Part shown: piece by piece, positions 1 to 9,971 of the stretch
Position numbering within the stretch: position 1 is the first letter of the stretch
Layout: every line of letters starts with the position of its first letter
Source: Daldinia sp. FL1419
Lineage: Eukaryota; Ascomycota; Sordariomycetes; Xylariales; Hypoxylaceae
Assembly: GCA_025201765.1 (NCBI GenBank)
Contig: MU623755.1
Span: 1-11,162, forward strand
Length of the DNA: 11,162 bases
Reading direction: 5' to 3'
Notes under the pieces: model-generated
Seen by the model: only the letters and a program-made list of their open reading frames with translations
Told to the model about the DNA's origin: nothing
Databases searched by the model: none
Program-made: the position numbers and the translations under genes

Positions 1-242
1 AATATATAAATATATAGATATTAATTTATAAATATTAAAATTATTTTTTAAAAAAAATTTTATTATTAATTCTTTTTTTTAAAAACTATTATTTCTTAAT
101 AAATATTCTTATTCTTTTAAAAATATATATTAAATATAAAAAGGTTTAAAATCTTTTTAGAATATATATAAATTTTAATATTAATCTTTTTTATAAGATA
201 TATTAATTATATTATATTTTTAAATAATATTAATTATTATAA
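1..242. other. AT-only stretch, nothing recognised
   Basis: This stretch is almost entirely A and T. All three minus-strand frames and the plus-strand frame of the downstream Helitron protein were read; none gives a recognisable motif. It may be the 5' non-coding part of the Helitron, more of its N-terminus, or flanking DNA. A Helitron 5' end (A followed by TC) cannot be picked out because TC dinucleotides occur by chance and no second copy is available for comparison. Confidence 0.6.
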
Positions 243-330
243 AAATTGGATCCAAATATAACTAATATTTTTAAAAAAACTTAAATTGAGATATTAATTC
301 CTATTAGACAAGATTACCCTCCTAAAAAAC

Positions 331-960
331 TAATAATATTAAAAGATCATCTAAAAATTCTTATACCTATTTAATTATATAAAACTCCCAAATAATAATA
401 ACTAAGATTTATTAAATGAAATTGTTTTCCCAAAAGGTTAACAACATTTAAAAACTATTTTAAACCTTCCATACCTATTTAACCACATAAAATCCTTAAA
501 TAATAATAATTAAAGCCTCTTACCAGACAAAATTGCTTTCTTAAAGAACCAGTAATATTAGAAGATTGTTTAGAAATTCCTATATTTATTTAACCATATA
601 AAATTCCCAAATAATAACAATTAAAATCTACTAAACAAGATCACCTTATTAAAAGGTTAGCAATATTAGAAGATTATTATAAATCTCCCATACTTATTTA
701 ATTTATTTAATTTATTTAATTTATTTAACTATATAAAATTTTTAAATAATAATAATTAAGGCCTATTAAATAAGGTTATTTTATTAAAAGATTAATAATA
801 TTAAAAGATTATTATAAATCTCCTATATTTATTTAACCTATTCAACCTATTTAACCTATTTAACCATATAAAACCTTTAAATAATAATAATCAAGGCCTC
901 CTATCAGATAAGGTTACCTTACTAAAAAATTAATAATATTCATAATTAATTAATTATATA
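331..960 (+). repeat. Coding minisatellite, ~36-codon units
   Basis: Imperfect tandem units begin at 331, 439, 550, 658, 793 and 931, so the spacings are 108, 111, 108, 135 and 138 bp, all multiples of three. A partial unit precedes 331 (about 300-330). Read in the frame of the downstream Rep-helicase, each unit has the same order: ILKD or ILED, then a PI-x-I-Gln-Pro segment, then YK or HK, then three consecutive Gln codons, then a Lys/Arg-rich end. Stops fall at Gln positions: one copy keeps CAA where others have TAA, for example in the Ile-Gln-Pro tract near 841-865 and the Gln triplet near 617-622. The two longer units contain three extra 9-bp repeats encoding Pro/Phe-Ile-Gln. The function is unknown; it looks like a flexible Gln-rich N-terminal extension. 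Confidence 0.9.
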
Positions 961-3900
961 AAGGCCATGATTAATAAGAATTAAAACCTCCTATATAATA
1001 TTTATCCTAATTGTTAAAAAATGGTTCCTTAATGATTAAAATTTATAATAATAAAATTATAAATAAATAATATAATATATATAATACACTATATTAATTA
1101 AATAAATAATTAAGGAATAAAATAAAGGAAATTGGAATTTATAATTTATGCTGCAAAAATAGAAATATTAACCTAATAGAAATTCATAAATTACCCAAAT
1201 TTTTATAATTATTATTTATTAAAATTAATCCTAAAACTAAGTTATTTAAAAAGAACATTTAATATTATAATTTAATATTTATTTTTACCTCTATATATTA
1301 TAAACCTATTAATTATTCTAATAACAATATAAAATTAAACTACTTCTAAATATAAAGAACTTTATATCACCAAATTAACCCAATAAATATAATATTAAAT
1401 AAAAAATTATAATACATCCAATTATACTTTTACAACCTGCAAATAACTTCTTAATATTAAATAACAATAAATAATAATAATTTAAATATAAATATTTTGG
1501 TACAATTATTTAAAAAGATTTATAAGAAAAATCCTTACATAGAAAAATATATTATTATTTAAAAACAATTGTAAAATATTATATACCAATTGAAAAAAAG
1601 CAAAATCAATTAGACTTAAATTAAAACAATTTTAAAATTAAATCTGAACCTTATTATTAAAGAAGGCATTAACCAGAAATAAAAGAATTTTTTAATAATA
1701 AATAACATTGCTAAAATCATTCTAAACATATCTAATATAAAATAATAATAAAAGGAAATTATTTTAATTGAACAAGATATTTTAGGTTTTTTTATATATT
1801 TTTACATAAGAATCCCAATTGTTTATCCATTTTATATATTCTTTTTTTATCCTTTAATATAATTGTATAAAAGGATTGGGTAAGATTTAATAATGTTTAT
1901 TAATAAAAATAATTATAAAAAAATAAATTTGATATTATAATAGTACTTTTAGTTTTATTTTTATAATTGTTATTAGTAGGAATTAATACCTTTTATTTTT
2001 AGATGATTCTTTTAATAATATTTAATTAATACTTAAACTATAATGGAATAAAATCTTTTTAATTAATTATAATATAAATAAAATAATTTTTATAAGGTTT
2101 TTAAAAATGGTTTTAATAATGTAATATCAATTGAAATTATTAATATATTATTAATTAGGCACACCACTTACTTACCAACAACATTTATAGGTTTGGAAAG
2201 ATTTATATCTCATTATTATTAAAATTTAATAACTATTATTTATAAATTTGATTACTTAATACTATTTATTACCTTTATAATAAATCCAAATTGGTTAAAA
2301 ATTAAAAATAAACTTTTTTTGGGATAGATTGTAAATAATTGGCCCAATATTAATATAAGAATTTTTAATTAAAAATGTATAATGCTTTTAAAAAATATAA
2401 AATTGCAATTATGTTTTAGGGTATATATAAGGTTAATATGGATTATTAAATATTAAAAACAAAATTTGTTATATATGTATTATTTAATTTTTTTAATGGA
2501 TACCAATTGCAATTTTTATTTATAATTAACATATATTAATAAAGTAGTTTATATGGAAATACTTAGGCCAAATATTAACCCGGATAGCATTTTATAAAAA
2601 GTAATATTTTTAAATATGATGTATGGATTCTGTAGGTAAAATAGGCTAAATTCTTTGTGTATAGTTAAGAACACCTATTCTAAAGGTTTTCCAAAATTAT
2701 TCTATGTTAAAACAATAATGAACCCTAATGGTTATTTAATTTATAAATAAAAGCCTGCAACTGAAATCCCTAATAATAATTTAGAATTACAAACATTTAA
2801 TAATAATTAGGTAATTTTGTATAACCTTTATTTAAATTGAAAGTACCAAGTTCATATTAATATGGAAATATGTACTTTAATTAAAATTATTAAATATATT
2901 TATAAATATATTTATAAGGGTAATAATAGAATTATTGTGCATTTATAGATAAAAAAAATATAAATTAATCTTAATTAATAAGTTTAAAATTACAATAAAA
3001 TTAATGAATATTTATATAGTTAATTTATTGGGCCTTTTGAAATTGTAAATTGAATATTTGAGTATTTTATTTACAATATTAAACCTAATATCCAATTTTT
3101 AGTTATTTATTTCTCTAATAAGGACAAATTAATTTATAATATGAATGAAAATGTAGAATTGTTAGTATAAATAATTGAACAAAATTATTTGATATTAATT
3201 GTGTAATTTAATTATAATAAAAATAATTAAGATGGGTGGTATATTTTATATTAAGATTTTCCTAATAATTTTTGGTGATTTTTTGGGGAAAAATGGGTTA
3301 GATATATATGTAAGGTAAGGGGAAAGATTAATTATATTTATTTTATTTATTTAAAGGTTGGAGAAAAATTTTATTTATAAATATTATTTATAATGGTTTT
3401 AGGAGTTATTGATTGGTTGGATTTATTTATTTATAAAGGTATTTAATATAATATTTTCTAATAAATTTGTAAAGTACAAGGCCTATTAAAAAATAAAAAA
3501 TATTGGGAATATTTTTTTGAAGAAATGAATATATTTGTTTTTAATAAATAATTAAAGATTATATTTATTTATGTTATTAATGATAATAATTATTAATTAC
3601 CTTTAAATATATGGATTAAATATAAAAATTAATTTTATAATAATTTATTGAGGGTGGTAGTAGGTTATCCTAATTTATTAATCTTTATTAAAGTAATTTA
3701 TTTTAATTATAGGTTTTATTTAATTAAATAAGTTGTTATAAAGAGTTGAAATTGGTTAGAAATTGATTTCTTTAATTTTATTTATAATTGAGAAGAGGGA
3801 GAAAGAAATTAGTTTTTAAGTAATGAGTTAAGTTACGATAGAGAGTAAGAAGTAGTTTTATAAAATTAAATATTGTTTAAATTTAATAAACATTAATGCC

Positions 3901-4109
3901 TTATATTTGAAATAATTATAAAAATAATATAAGATAATTTTTACAATATGCATTTTTATTTTTAAGGTATTATTGGGATTAGAAAGACTTTTTTATATTT
4001 GATATTTTATTATTATTATTGTTTAGAAGGTAAAATAGTTTTATATACAATTTTATCAAAAATAACAACTCTTTTACTATCCAAAAAAAAATAACTTATT
4101 TATAATTTA

Positions 4110-4145
4110 ATATTTTAATTAAATTTAATATTAATTTAATCTATT
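4110..4145 (+). other. Frameshift within the helicase pseudogene
   Basis: Upstream, the helicase motif I region reads in codons starting at multiples of three, through LLLS-KKK and the following LIYNL at 4095-4109. Downstream, from about 4142 through Walker B at 4190, homology is in the frame shifted by two bases. The shift therefore lies in this AT-only stretch, between motif I and motif II of the helicase. It is the only frame break I detect in about 5 kb of pseudogene. An ancestral intron is possible, but no clear splice sites are visible. Confidence 0.75.
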
Positions 4146-5877
4146 TTATTTAACGGGAATTAATGGTTACTAAATTTTTCCAATAGATATTATTAATTAT
4201 TTAAAATAAAGTAACTATATAACATAAATATGCTTTTAAGGTTATTTATAAGATACTATGCAATATATAAGAAGATAATTTATTATTTAATAATATCCCT
4301 ATTTTTTTTGGAAAAGATTTTATATAAATTTTACCTATGGTTCAGAAAAGGTTGCGCTTATAAATTATTAATGCCTATCTACAAAATTTATTTATATAAA
4401 TTTAATTTCAATAATTAATTTTTATTGTAAATATAAGGATTATACAAATGAATACAAATAATATTAAATTTATTAAATAATTCTATAAAATCTTTCACAA
4501 TTCCAAGTAAAATAAAATAATTCTATTATTTAATTTAACAAAAATATTTAAAAACAATTAATAATTATATGATTATATATATTTTTAAATATTATTAAAT
4601 ACAACTAATTAAATTTTTATAACTTTTTTTACCTAATATATTTTATTTATATATAATATTTTGATTAACATAATCAATAATAACCTACTTCAAAAGATTT
4701 TTGGAAAATTTAAGGTATACTAATTTATTAATAATTATATTGTAATAAACAACAAAAATCTTTATTAACTATTAATAAAAATAATATAATCCCTACAACT
4801 AATAAAAATACCCTTAATCAAATTACAATTAAAAATTAACATCCTAATTATATTATTATATAATTTAAATCTTAATAAAGATCTTTATAATAACACTTAA
4901 TTAATGATTATTTAATTTAAAAGGTACAATATTAAAATACAAATAATTGAAGGAAAATTTGATAGAAAGGTTTATATAATTTTTAAAATAAAATTAATTT
5001 AGGATAATAGCAATTAACTATTTCCATAATTTCAATAACAATTCTCAATCTTAATCTATTTTGTTATAATTATAAATAAATTACAAAATCAATCTTTTAA
5101 TATTATTAATATTAATTTATAATTTTTACTTTTTACTCATAATCAATTTTACATAATAATATCCAAGGTTAAAAACATTTAAAGGTTAAAAATATTAAAA
5201 TCATTTAAATCAAATTTAAACTTTTTAAATATAATATATCCTAAAATATTTTAAAAATTAGTAAAAATTATATAATACTAACATTCAAAATAAATAACAC
5301 ACATTTAAATAAATAGTAATTATTTAATATATAAAAAAAACAATAAATTATTAAAAAAAAATAAATTATTTAAACCAATAATAATTAATATAACTATATA
5401 GATATAATTAAAAAAAATTGTGATATTAAAAAAATTAAAGAAATAATATAACTCATTTTTACCCTTTTTCATTTACTATTAAACTTATAATACCACTTAA
5501 CATTCATAATACTTACTAATTAACCCCATAAAAAAAAACCCACTAAAAATTCCAAATATTATTATTACCCTAAAAAAATAAATTATTAATAACCTTTTAA
5601 AATTAATAAAAATGTATAATATTTGTTTTTACATCTTATTTAATTTAATTAACTATATTATTTAACCTTTTAATTTCTTATTAAATAATTTTAAATTTAT
5701 AAAATAATGGTAAAATATTATCATCATTAATTAATTTAAACCAAAACAATATTAATTTACCTATTAATGTAATGATGGAAATATTCCCTGTTTTATTATA
5801 TTTAAATAAAGCTATAATATATTAATTTATTTTTTAATAATAATTAATAAAGATTAATAATAAAAATATATATTAAG

Positions 5878-6141
5878 TTAATATAAACATTTGTTATTAC
5901 TGCTATTATAATAACAAAAAATATAAACCCTATTAAAATAATTAAGAATAATAATATAATAATAAAAGGTATTATTATTTTTTATATAATATAAATATAT
6001 TATATTTAACAGAAAAATAATTTCAATTATAGATTTATAAATAGTTGAATATAGTGAACATTCATAATTAATATAAATAAAGGTATAAAAAGGGATAAAA
6101 TTACCTTTATAATTATTAATAGAAGTAATATTTAATTGCAA
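5878..6141 (-). other. Unassigned 87-codon open frame
   Basis: This is an uninterrupted frame of 87 codons starting with ATG at 6141 and closed by TAA. It is rich in Tyr, Ile and Asn, with three Cys and no clear motif, signal peptide or family likeness; one segment resembles a membrane stretch only because AT-rich codons encode hydrophobic residues. Neighbouring homologous frames in this window carry many TAA stops, so an open frame of this length is mildly notable, though chance is a fair explanation. I could not extend it upstream in the same frame. It may be a remnant of a captured gene or no gene at all. Confidence 0.2.
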
Positions 6142-6352
6142 ATCATAAAAATAATATTTTTAATTTTTATAAAAAAATTAAAAAAATAAATATTATTTAA
6201 TAATAAATTATAAATTTTATTAATATTTAAAATAACATAATTAAAAGTAAAAACAATAAAACATATATTAAGATTATTTATTATATTAGTAACAATATTA
6301 TTAACATATATTTTTTAAATTTATTTAAAACATCAAATTATATAAAATATAT

Positions 6353-6640
6353 AATTGGTATTAGTTTTGAGATTAGGGGATATTTTCTCAAATAAATTAT
6401 TTATTTTAAAAATTGAATTATATAAAAAAGGGAAATATAATTTATTACGAAAGTCTTAGATGAAAGTAAATACAAAATCCCAATTAAAACCATTAATTAC
6501 CAATTAAGGACTTTTTAAGAACTGAACATCTTTATTTTCATTTTTTTCTGCAATAGGTTAGGTACACTTTCTAATCCAATTAAAAGATATTGTAAACGCT
6601 TTTGAGGTGCTTATCTCACCAACAATAATTTTATACATTA
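6353..6640. other. Less AT-shifted block, identity unknown
   Basis: Base composition here is visibly more mixed than on either side, with intact G-rich words and CpGs near 6449 and 6597. One minus-strand frame starting at 6635 and one plus-strand frame give passages with few stops, but neither shows a family motif. A 7-bp inverted repeat (TTTGAGA at 6366-6372, TCTCAAA at 6386-6392, 13-nt loop) lies near the left edge. It may be a younger or non-repeated segment that escaped part of the mutation. Confidence 0.35.
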
Positions 6641-7168
6641 AGATTAAATTAGAATAAATATTAAGAACTATTATAAAGCACTAATTAAAATCTAAAAAGA
6701 TTTAAATTTAATAATAATTATAAGATTTTGCCTAATTACATAACATATAACATAAAATTCATAATTCCCATAAACTTTTAAAAAGTTTTACCTAAAATAA
6801 ATCAACCACAACCACTATTAAAAATAAAATATTAATATAAATAGATTCATTAGAACGCAATCTATAAAAATATAAATTTAATTTTATTATACAATAAATA
6901 TACGTTAAGAAATAAGGTTAAAAATAGTTAAAATAAATTTGGTTATATTATAAAAGGTATAAAAGAGCATTTAAAAAAGAGTAATTCCAATTTAAATTTA
7001 AAATGAAAACTTATAATTACATAATACAACAATTTATTAATAAAAAAATAAAATAACGTAATCTTACTATATGATTTATCAATAAGGTAAGAAAATGATA
7101 TAATACTATTATATAATAAATAAAAAAATAAAAAAGGTTTAAATAAGATTGTACAAAAGCATTTAGGA

Positions 7169-7176
7169 CCGATCGG
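7169..7176. other. CCGATCGG palindrome before Helitron end
   Basis: An 8-bp perfect palindrome with two CpGs sits 22 bp before the terminal hairpin. It belongs to the same GC-richer patch (about 7167-7221) as the hairpin, so it may be a subterminal protein-binding or structural element of the Helitron. Its role is inferred from position only. Confidence 0.35.
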
Positions 7177-7198
7177 AAGTGTAAAATAATAAAAATGG

Positions 7199-7234
7199 GA
7201 TGAGCCACGAAGCGGCTCATCTAAAAAAAACTAG
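7199..7234 (+). other. Helitron 3' terminus: hairpin plus CTAG
   Basis: The arms GATGAGCC (7199-7206) and GGCTCATC (7214-7221) are exact inverted complements around the loop ACGAAGC. Inside the loop C7208 and G7212 can also pair, leaving one A-C mismatch (7207/7213); the ancestor was probably a 10-bp stem with a GAA loop, broken by one G-to-A change. Nine bases later comes CTAG (7231-7234), followed by T. A hairpin about 10 nt before CTRR, with T flanking, is the known termination signal for Helitron rolling-circle transposition. It lies on the same strand and downstream of the Rep-helicase pseudogene, as expected. Confidence 0.88.
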
Positions 7235-9209
7235 TAACAATTATAAAAATATTATTAACTTTATTTAAAATTTAATAAATATATAAATTTGGAATAACTT
7301 TTTTAAATTAGCCTTTTTTCTTTTTAATTTAACCTATTTCTTCATTAATAATATCCTTATTTATAATATTATTATTAATATTTTATATATTAACCTTAAA
7401 AGCCTTAACTACTTTTCTATAATAAAAACATTTTTATATATACTTAAAAAATAATTTAACAACATTTCTCAAATTTAAAACACTATCATCATCTCCAAAA
7501 TGCTTATAAAAAATAATATATAATATTATCAAAAATCTACCTCTTTTCAAAAATTATATAACATAATTACATTCTCCATAATAACCTAAGAAAATAACCT
7601 TCACACCATACACTTCAAATTTTTCAACTATTATAACCCTATTATTTAAATTAATTAAAATAAAACAATAACTTCTAAAAACTTTTAAATATATATTATC
7701 TAACTTATAATCTTTTTTAAATTCTAAATAACTCTTATATCATTTAAATAACATAATATCTTTATAAATAAATATTCTAATCCTATTAATAATATATATA
7801 ATTACTTTTAAAATAAAATCCCAAAAATAAATAAATATTCTTATTCCAACATATATAACTTGTACCTCATCTTACAAAAAACATATACCCCTCTCCATTA
7901 TACCATTTTAATATTAATTATATAATATAAATAAAATCAACTCCATACCCTTTTCTTTATAAAAAGTTTTTAATTAATTTATATTAAATTTTTATCCATT
8001 ATTAATTTATAGGATCTTCATTTAATATTAGGAACCATTAATTTGACTAGGGAGGGCTTAAAATGTTTCATATAGATACATAAAATATCTAATAATAATT
8101 ATTATTACTTTATCCTTTATTTTATATATTATAAATTAATGCCATAAATTATTATTATTAATTATTAATATAAAATACTTATTTTTTTTAATAAAAACAA
8201 ATTATAAAGAACCTATATTATATCAAATTATTTCACTTATATAATTCATTTATTCTTAGGGTTTTTTTAAGAATATCTTCATTATTTTCATTTAGTTATA
8301 AATAATATATAATAAATTTTCAATTATTTTTTAATTTAAATTAATATTTATAAATTTATTAATAATTTATTTCATTTTATCTATACTAAAATAACATAAT
8401 TAATAATATTAAAAAATTAATTTATTTTTTATTTTATTAATTAATTTTAATAATTTAAAAAATTTAATTATCCCTTTTAATCCTTAATTATCATTTCTTA
8501 TATTTATTTCTAATATATATTCCTATTATTTCAATAATGGTATTATTATTAGCTTTAATTTATTATATTATTAAAAATAAAATCTTCACTTTTATATATT
8601 TAAAATTATTAAAATTATTCCATTAATATTCTATATATACTAATTATCCATTTAATTATTTACTTTATATAAAAGCTCCCTAAAAAAAATCTTAAAAAAA
8701 AAACCTTTAATAAAAAATATATATTTTAATATTACTTTAATAATATTACCATCCTTCCTATAAAACTTATACATAATTATTCCTATTTATGTAACTAATA
8801 TAGGTTTTATTCTAATATTTATAACATATCCTTTACTATTAATATTAACTATTATATTAAAGAAAAAATCATTTAAATTATTTATAATATACATATTAAT
8901 TTTTATATTAAATAATAATTTATATATTTTGGATAAAGAATAATAATATATTTTATAATTTCTTTCAATTACTACATTCTTCATTAAAATTATTATAAAA
9001 CTCTATATATTATACGTTAGATCAATTTCTAAACATTTTTTATCATATATTACAATTATTAATTTCAATATATTTTTATTAATTTTAATTATATAAATGT
9101 TGTTACCTGAATTTATATATTAATCTAATCTAATAAATAATTACAAAACCTAATTTATTTAAACTTAATTAATATTTTAAATAATATTTTAATTATTAAT
9201 ATTTTTCTT

Positions 9210-9251
9210 ATAATTTTTCTTAAAATAACCATATTTACTACATTTATAGTA
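9210..9251 (-). other. Degenerate CCHC zinc knuckle of Copia gag
   Basis: Codons at 9251, 9242, 9227 and 9212 fall at the C-x2-C-x4-H-x4-C spacing and read Tyr, Cys, Tyr, Tyr. Each lost ligand needs one transition (TGY to TAY, CAY to TAY). The knuckle binds nucleic acid in Gag of LTR retrotransposons. It anchors the strand and frame of the whole Copia remnant. Confidence 0.88.
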
Positions 9252-9971
9252 AAAAAAACCTTTTTTATTATCCTATATAGGTTTATTATTAAAAATCTTT
9301 AATTTTTTAAGGAATTTCTTATTCCATTTCTTTAAATTCTTTTTTATATTATAAATTAAATTAAAATTATAATTTTTCAAATTAATTTTAACTTTAAATT
9401 CATTAATGAAATTATTAATTATTTTTATAATTATATAATTCTTCTAAAAATACATAATTTTACAAATTATTTTAACCTATTCTTTAATTTTTTTTTTATA
9501 ATTATTTAAAAATATTATTACCTTTTACTCTAAAATAAAAGATATGTTGGTTTCCTATATATTATATATAGCTTATTACTATTTTGAATTGTATTGGATA
9601 GGGTTCTTTCTATTATAATTTATTATAATAAATATTAATTAAAACTTTTATTATTAGATTTTATTTATAGAGGTATAGGTATAATTCAATAATTTTAAAA
9701 CCTTTATATTTTTTTATATATTAATAATTAAATTAAATAAATTATATTTATATATTTTTATAATTATTTATATTATCCATAATTTATTTATTATAATTAA
9801 CTTTATTCTTTTAATATAATTAATTTTCTTAAATAATAATATGAACATTTCTTTATATATTAGCTAATTTAATTGGCCTTTTAGGTAATTATTTTTATCC
9901 AACAAAAAATTAAATTTCTTTTATTTTAATATAATTTTCATATTAATTAACTTGGAGGATTATCATTTTAA

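Larger units (their letters stand above)
243..5254 (+). pseudogene. Helitron Rep-helicase protein, RIP-decayed
   Basis: In life this protein nicks and joins DNA ends (HUH/Y2 nuclease) and unwinds the strand (Pif1-type helicase). One frame (codons starting at multiples of three) runs from 243 to about 4113; a second, shifted frame carries the rest. The order is: minisatellite-encoded N-terminus to about 1000; Helitron-like N domain about 1130-2330, with a retained Cys-Cys pair at 1149-1154 and LPTTFIGLERF from 2172; HUH motif at 2472-2480, now Tyr-Met-Tyr; MYGFCR at 2619; the Y2 segment KYIYKYIYKG from 2892, tyrosines kept; Walker A at 3966-3992, GIIGIRKTF; Walker B at 4190-4210, where Trp-Asp-Glu became stop-Asn-Lys; IPIFFGKDF from 4295; C-terminal helicase motifs at 4811-4900, 5042-5105 and 5135-5170; a natural end at 5252-5254. 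Stops are mostly TAA where relatives have Gln. The start codon was not identified. It is certainly non-functional. Confidence 0.95.
5255..7198. other. Helitron 3' region with no assigned gene
   Basis: This lies between the helicase stop and the Helitron 3' hairpin. The first part (5255-5870) is AT-only and featureless in the frames read. An open minus-strand frame lies at 5878-6141 and a less decayed block at 6353-6640. From about 6440 rightwards scattered CpGs survive (near 6449, 6597, 6855, 6902, 7057), although CpG is nearly absent elsewhere. No second Helitron protein, such as an OTU protease or RPA-like protein, is recognisable. The region could be a long 3' untranslated or subterminal segment, a captured host fragment, or another nested remnant. 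Confidence 0.5.
243..7234 (+). mobile_element. Decayed autonomous Helitron (5' end not located)
   Basis: This is a rolling-circle DNA transposon of the Helitron class. Two independent features define it: a Rep-helicase pseudogene on the plus strand (about 243-5254) and a canonical 3' terminus (hairpin, then CTAG, then host T) at 7199-7234. Helitrons insert between A and T without target-site duplication, so the right boundary is 7234/7235. The left boundary is only a lower limit, the point where the protein frame becomes convincing; the true 5' end with its TC start lies upstream, perhaps outside the window. The flank at 7235 onward is a Copia element on the opposite strand, so the Helitron is the younger insertion. 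Both elements are heavily AT-shifted, so mutation acted on the nested pair or continued after nesting. Confidence 0.88.

Noticed and set aside
331..960. CRISPR-like array because of regularly spaced repeats.
   Set aside because: Whole 108-138-bp units are similar throughout, with no distinct spacers, and they lie in a coding frame.
2498..2515. G-Y-Q-L-Q-F reading as the HUH motif in a shifted frame.
   Set aside because: The main frame places Tyr-Met-Tyr at 2472-2480 in matching context (Leu-His-x-His-Tyr-Leu by single transitions), so no frameshift is needed.
4230..4418. Plus-strand open frame of 62 codons.
   Set aside because: It is in the frame one base off the helicase; the overlapping helicase frame carries the Walker B downstream motifs (IPIFFGKDF from 4295).
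243..5254. Stops at Gln positions could mean a ciliate-type code (TAA/TAG = Gln) and an intact gene.
   Set aside because: Catalytic residues are also lost by transitions (HUH His to Tyr, Walker B Asp-Glu to Asn-Lys, and in the Copia element DTGA to NIKI and zinc-knuckle Cys to Tyr); Trp positions also became stops. That is mutational decay, not codon reassignment.
7017..7220. Minus-strand open frame of 67 codons.
   Set aside because: It runs from the Helitron terminal hairpin into AT-only sequence and shows no motif; its start codon lies inside the hairpin arm.
8787..8984. Minus-strand open frame of 65 codons as a separate small gene.
   Set aside because: It is simply the stop-free part of the Copia protease region, in frame with the zinc knuckle upstream and the integrase downstream.
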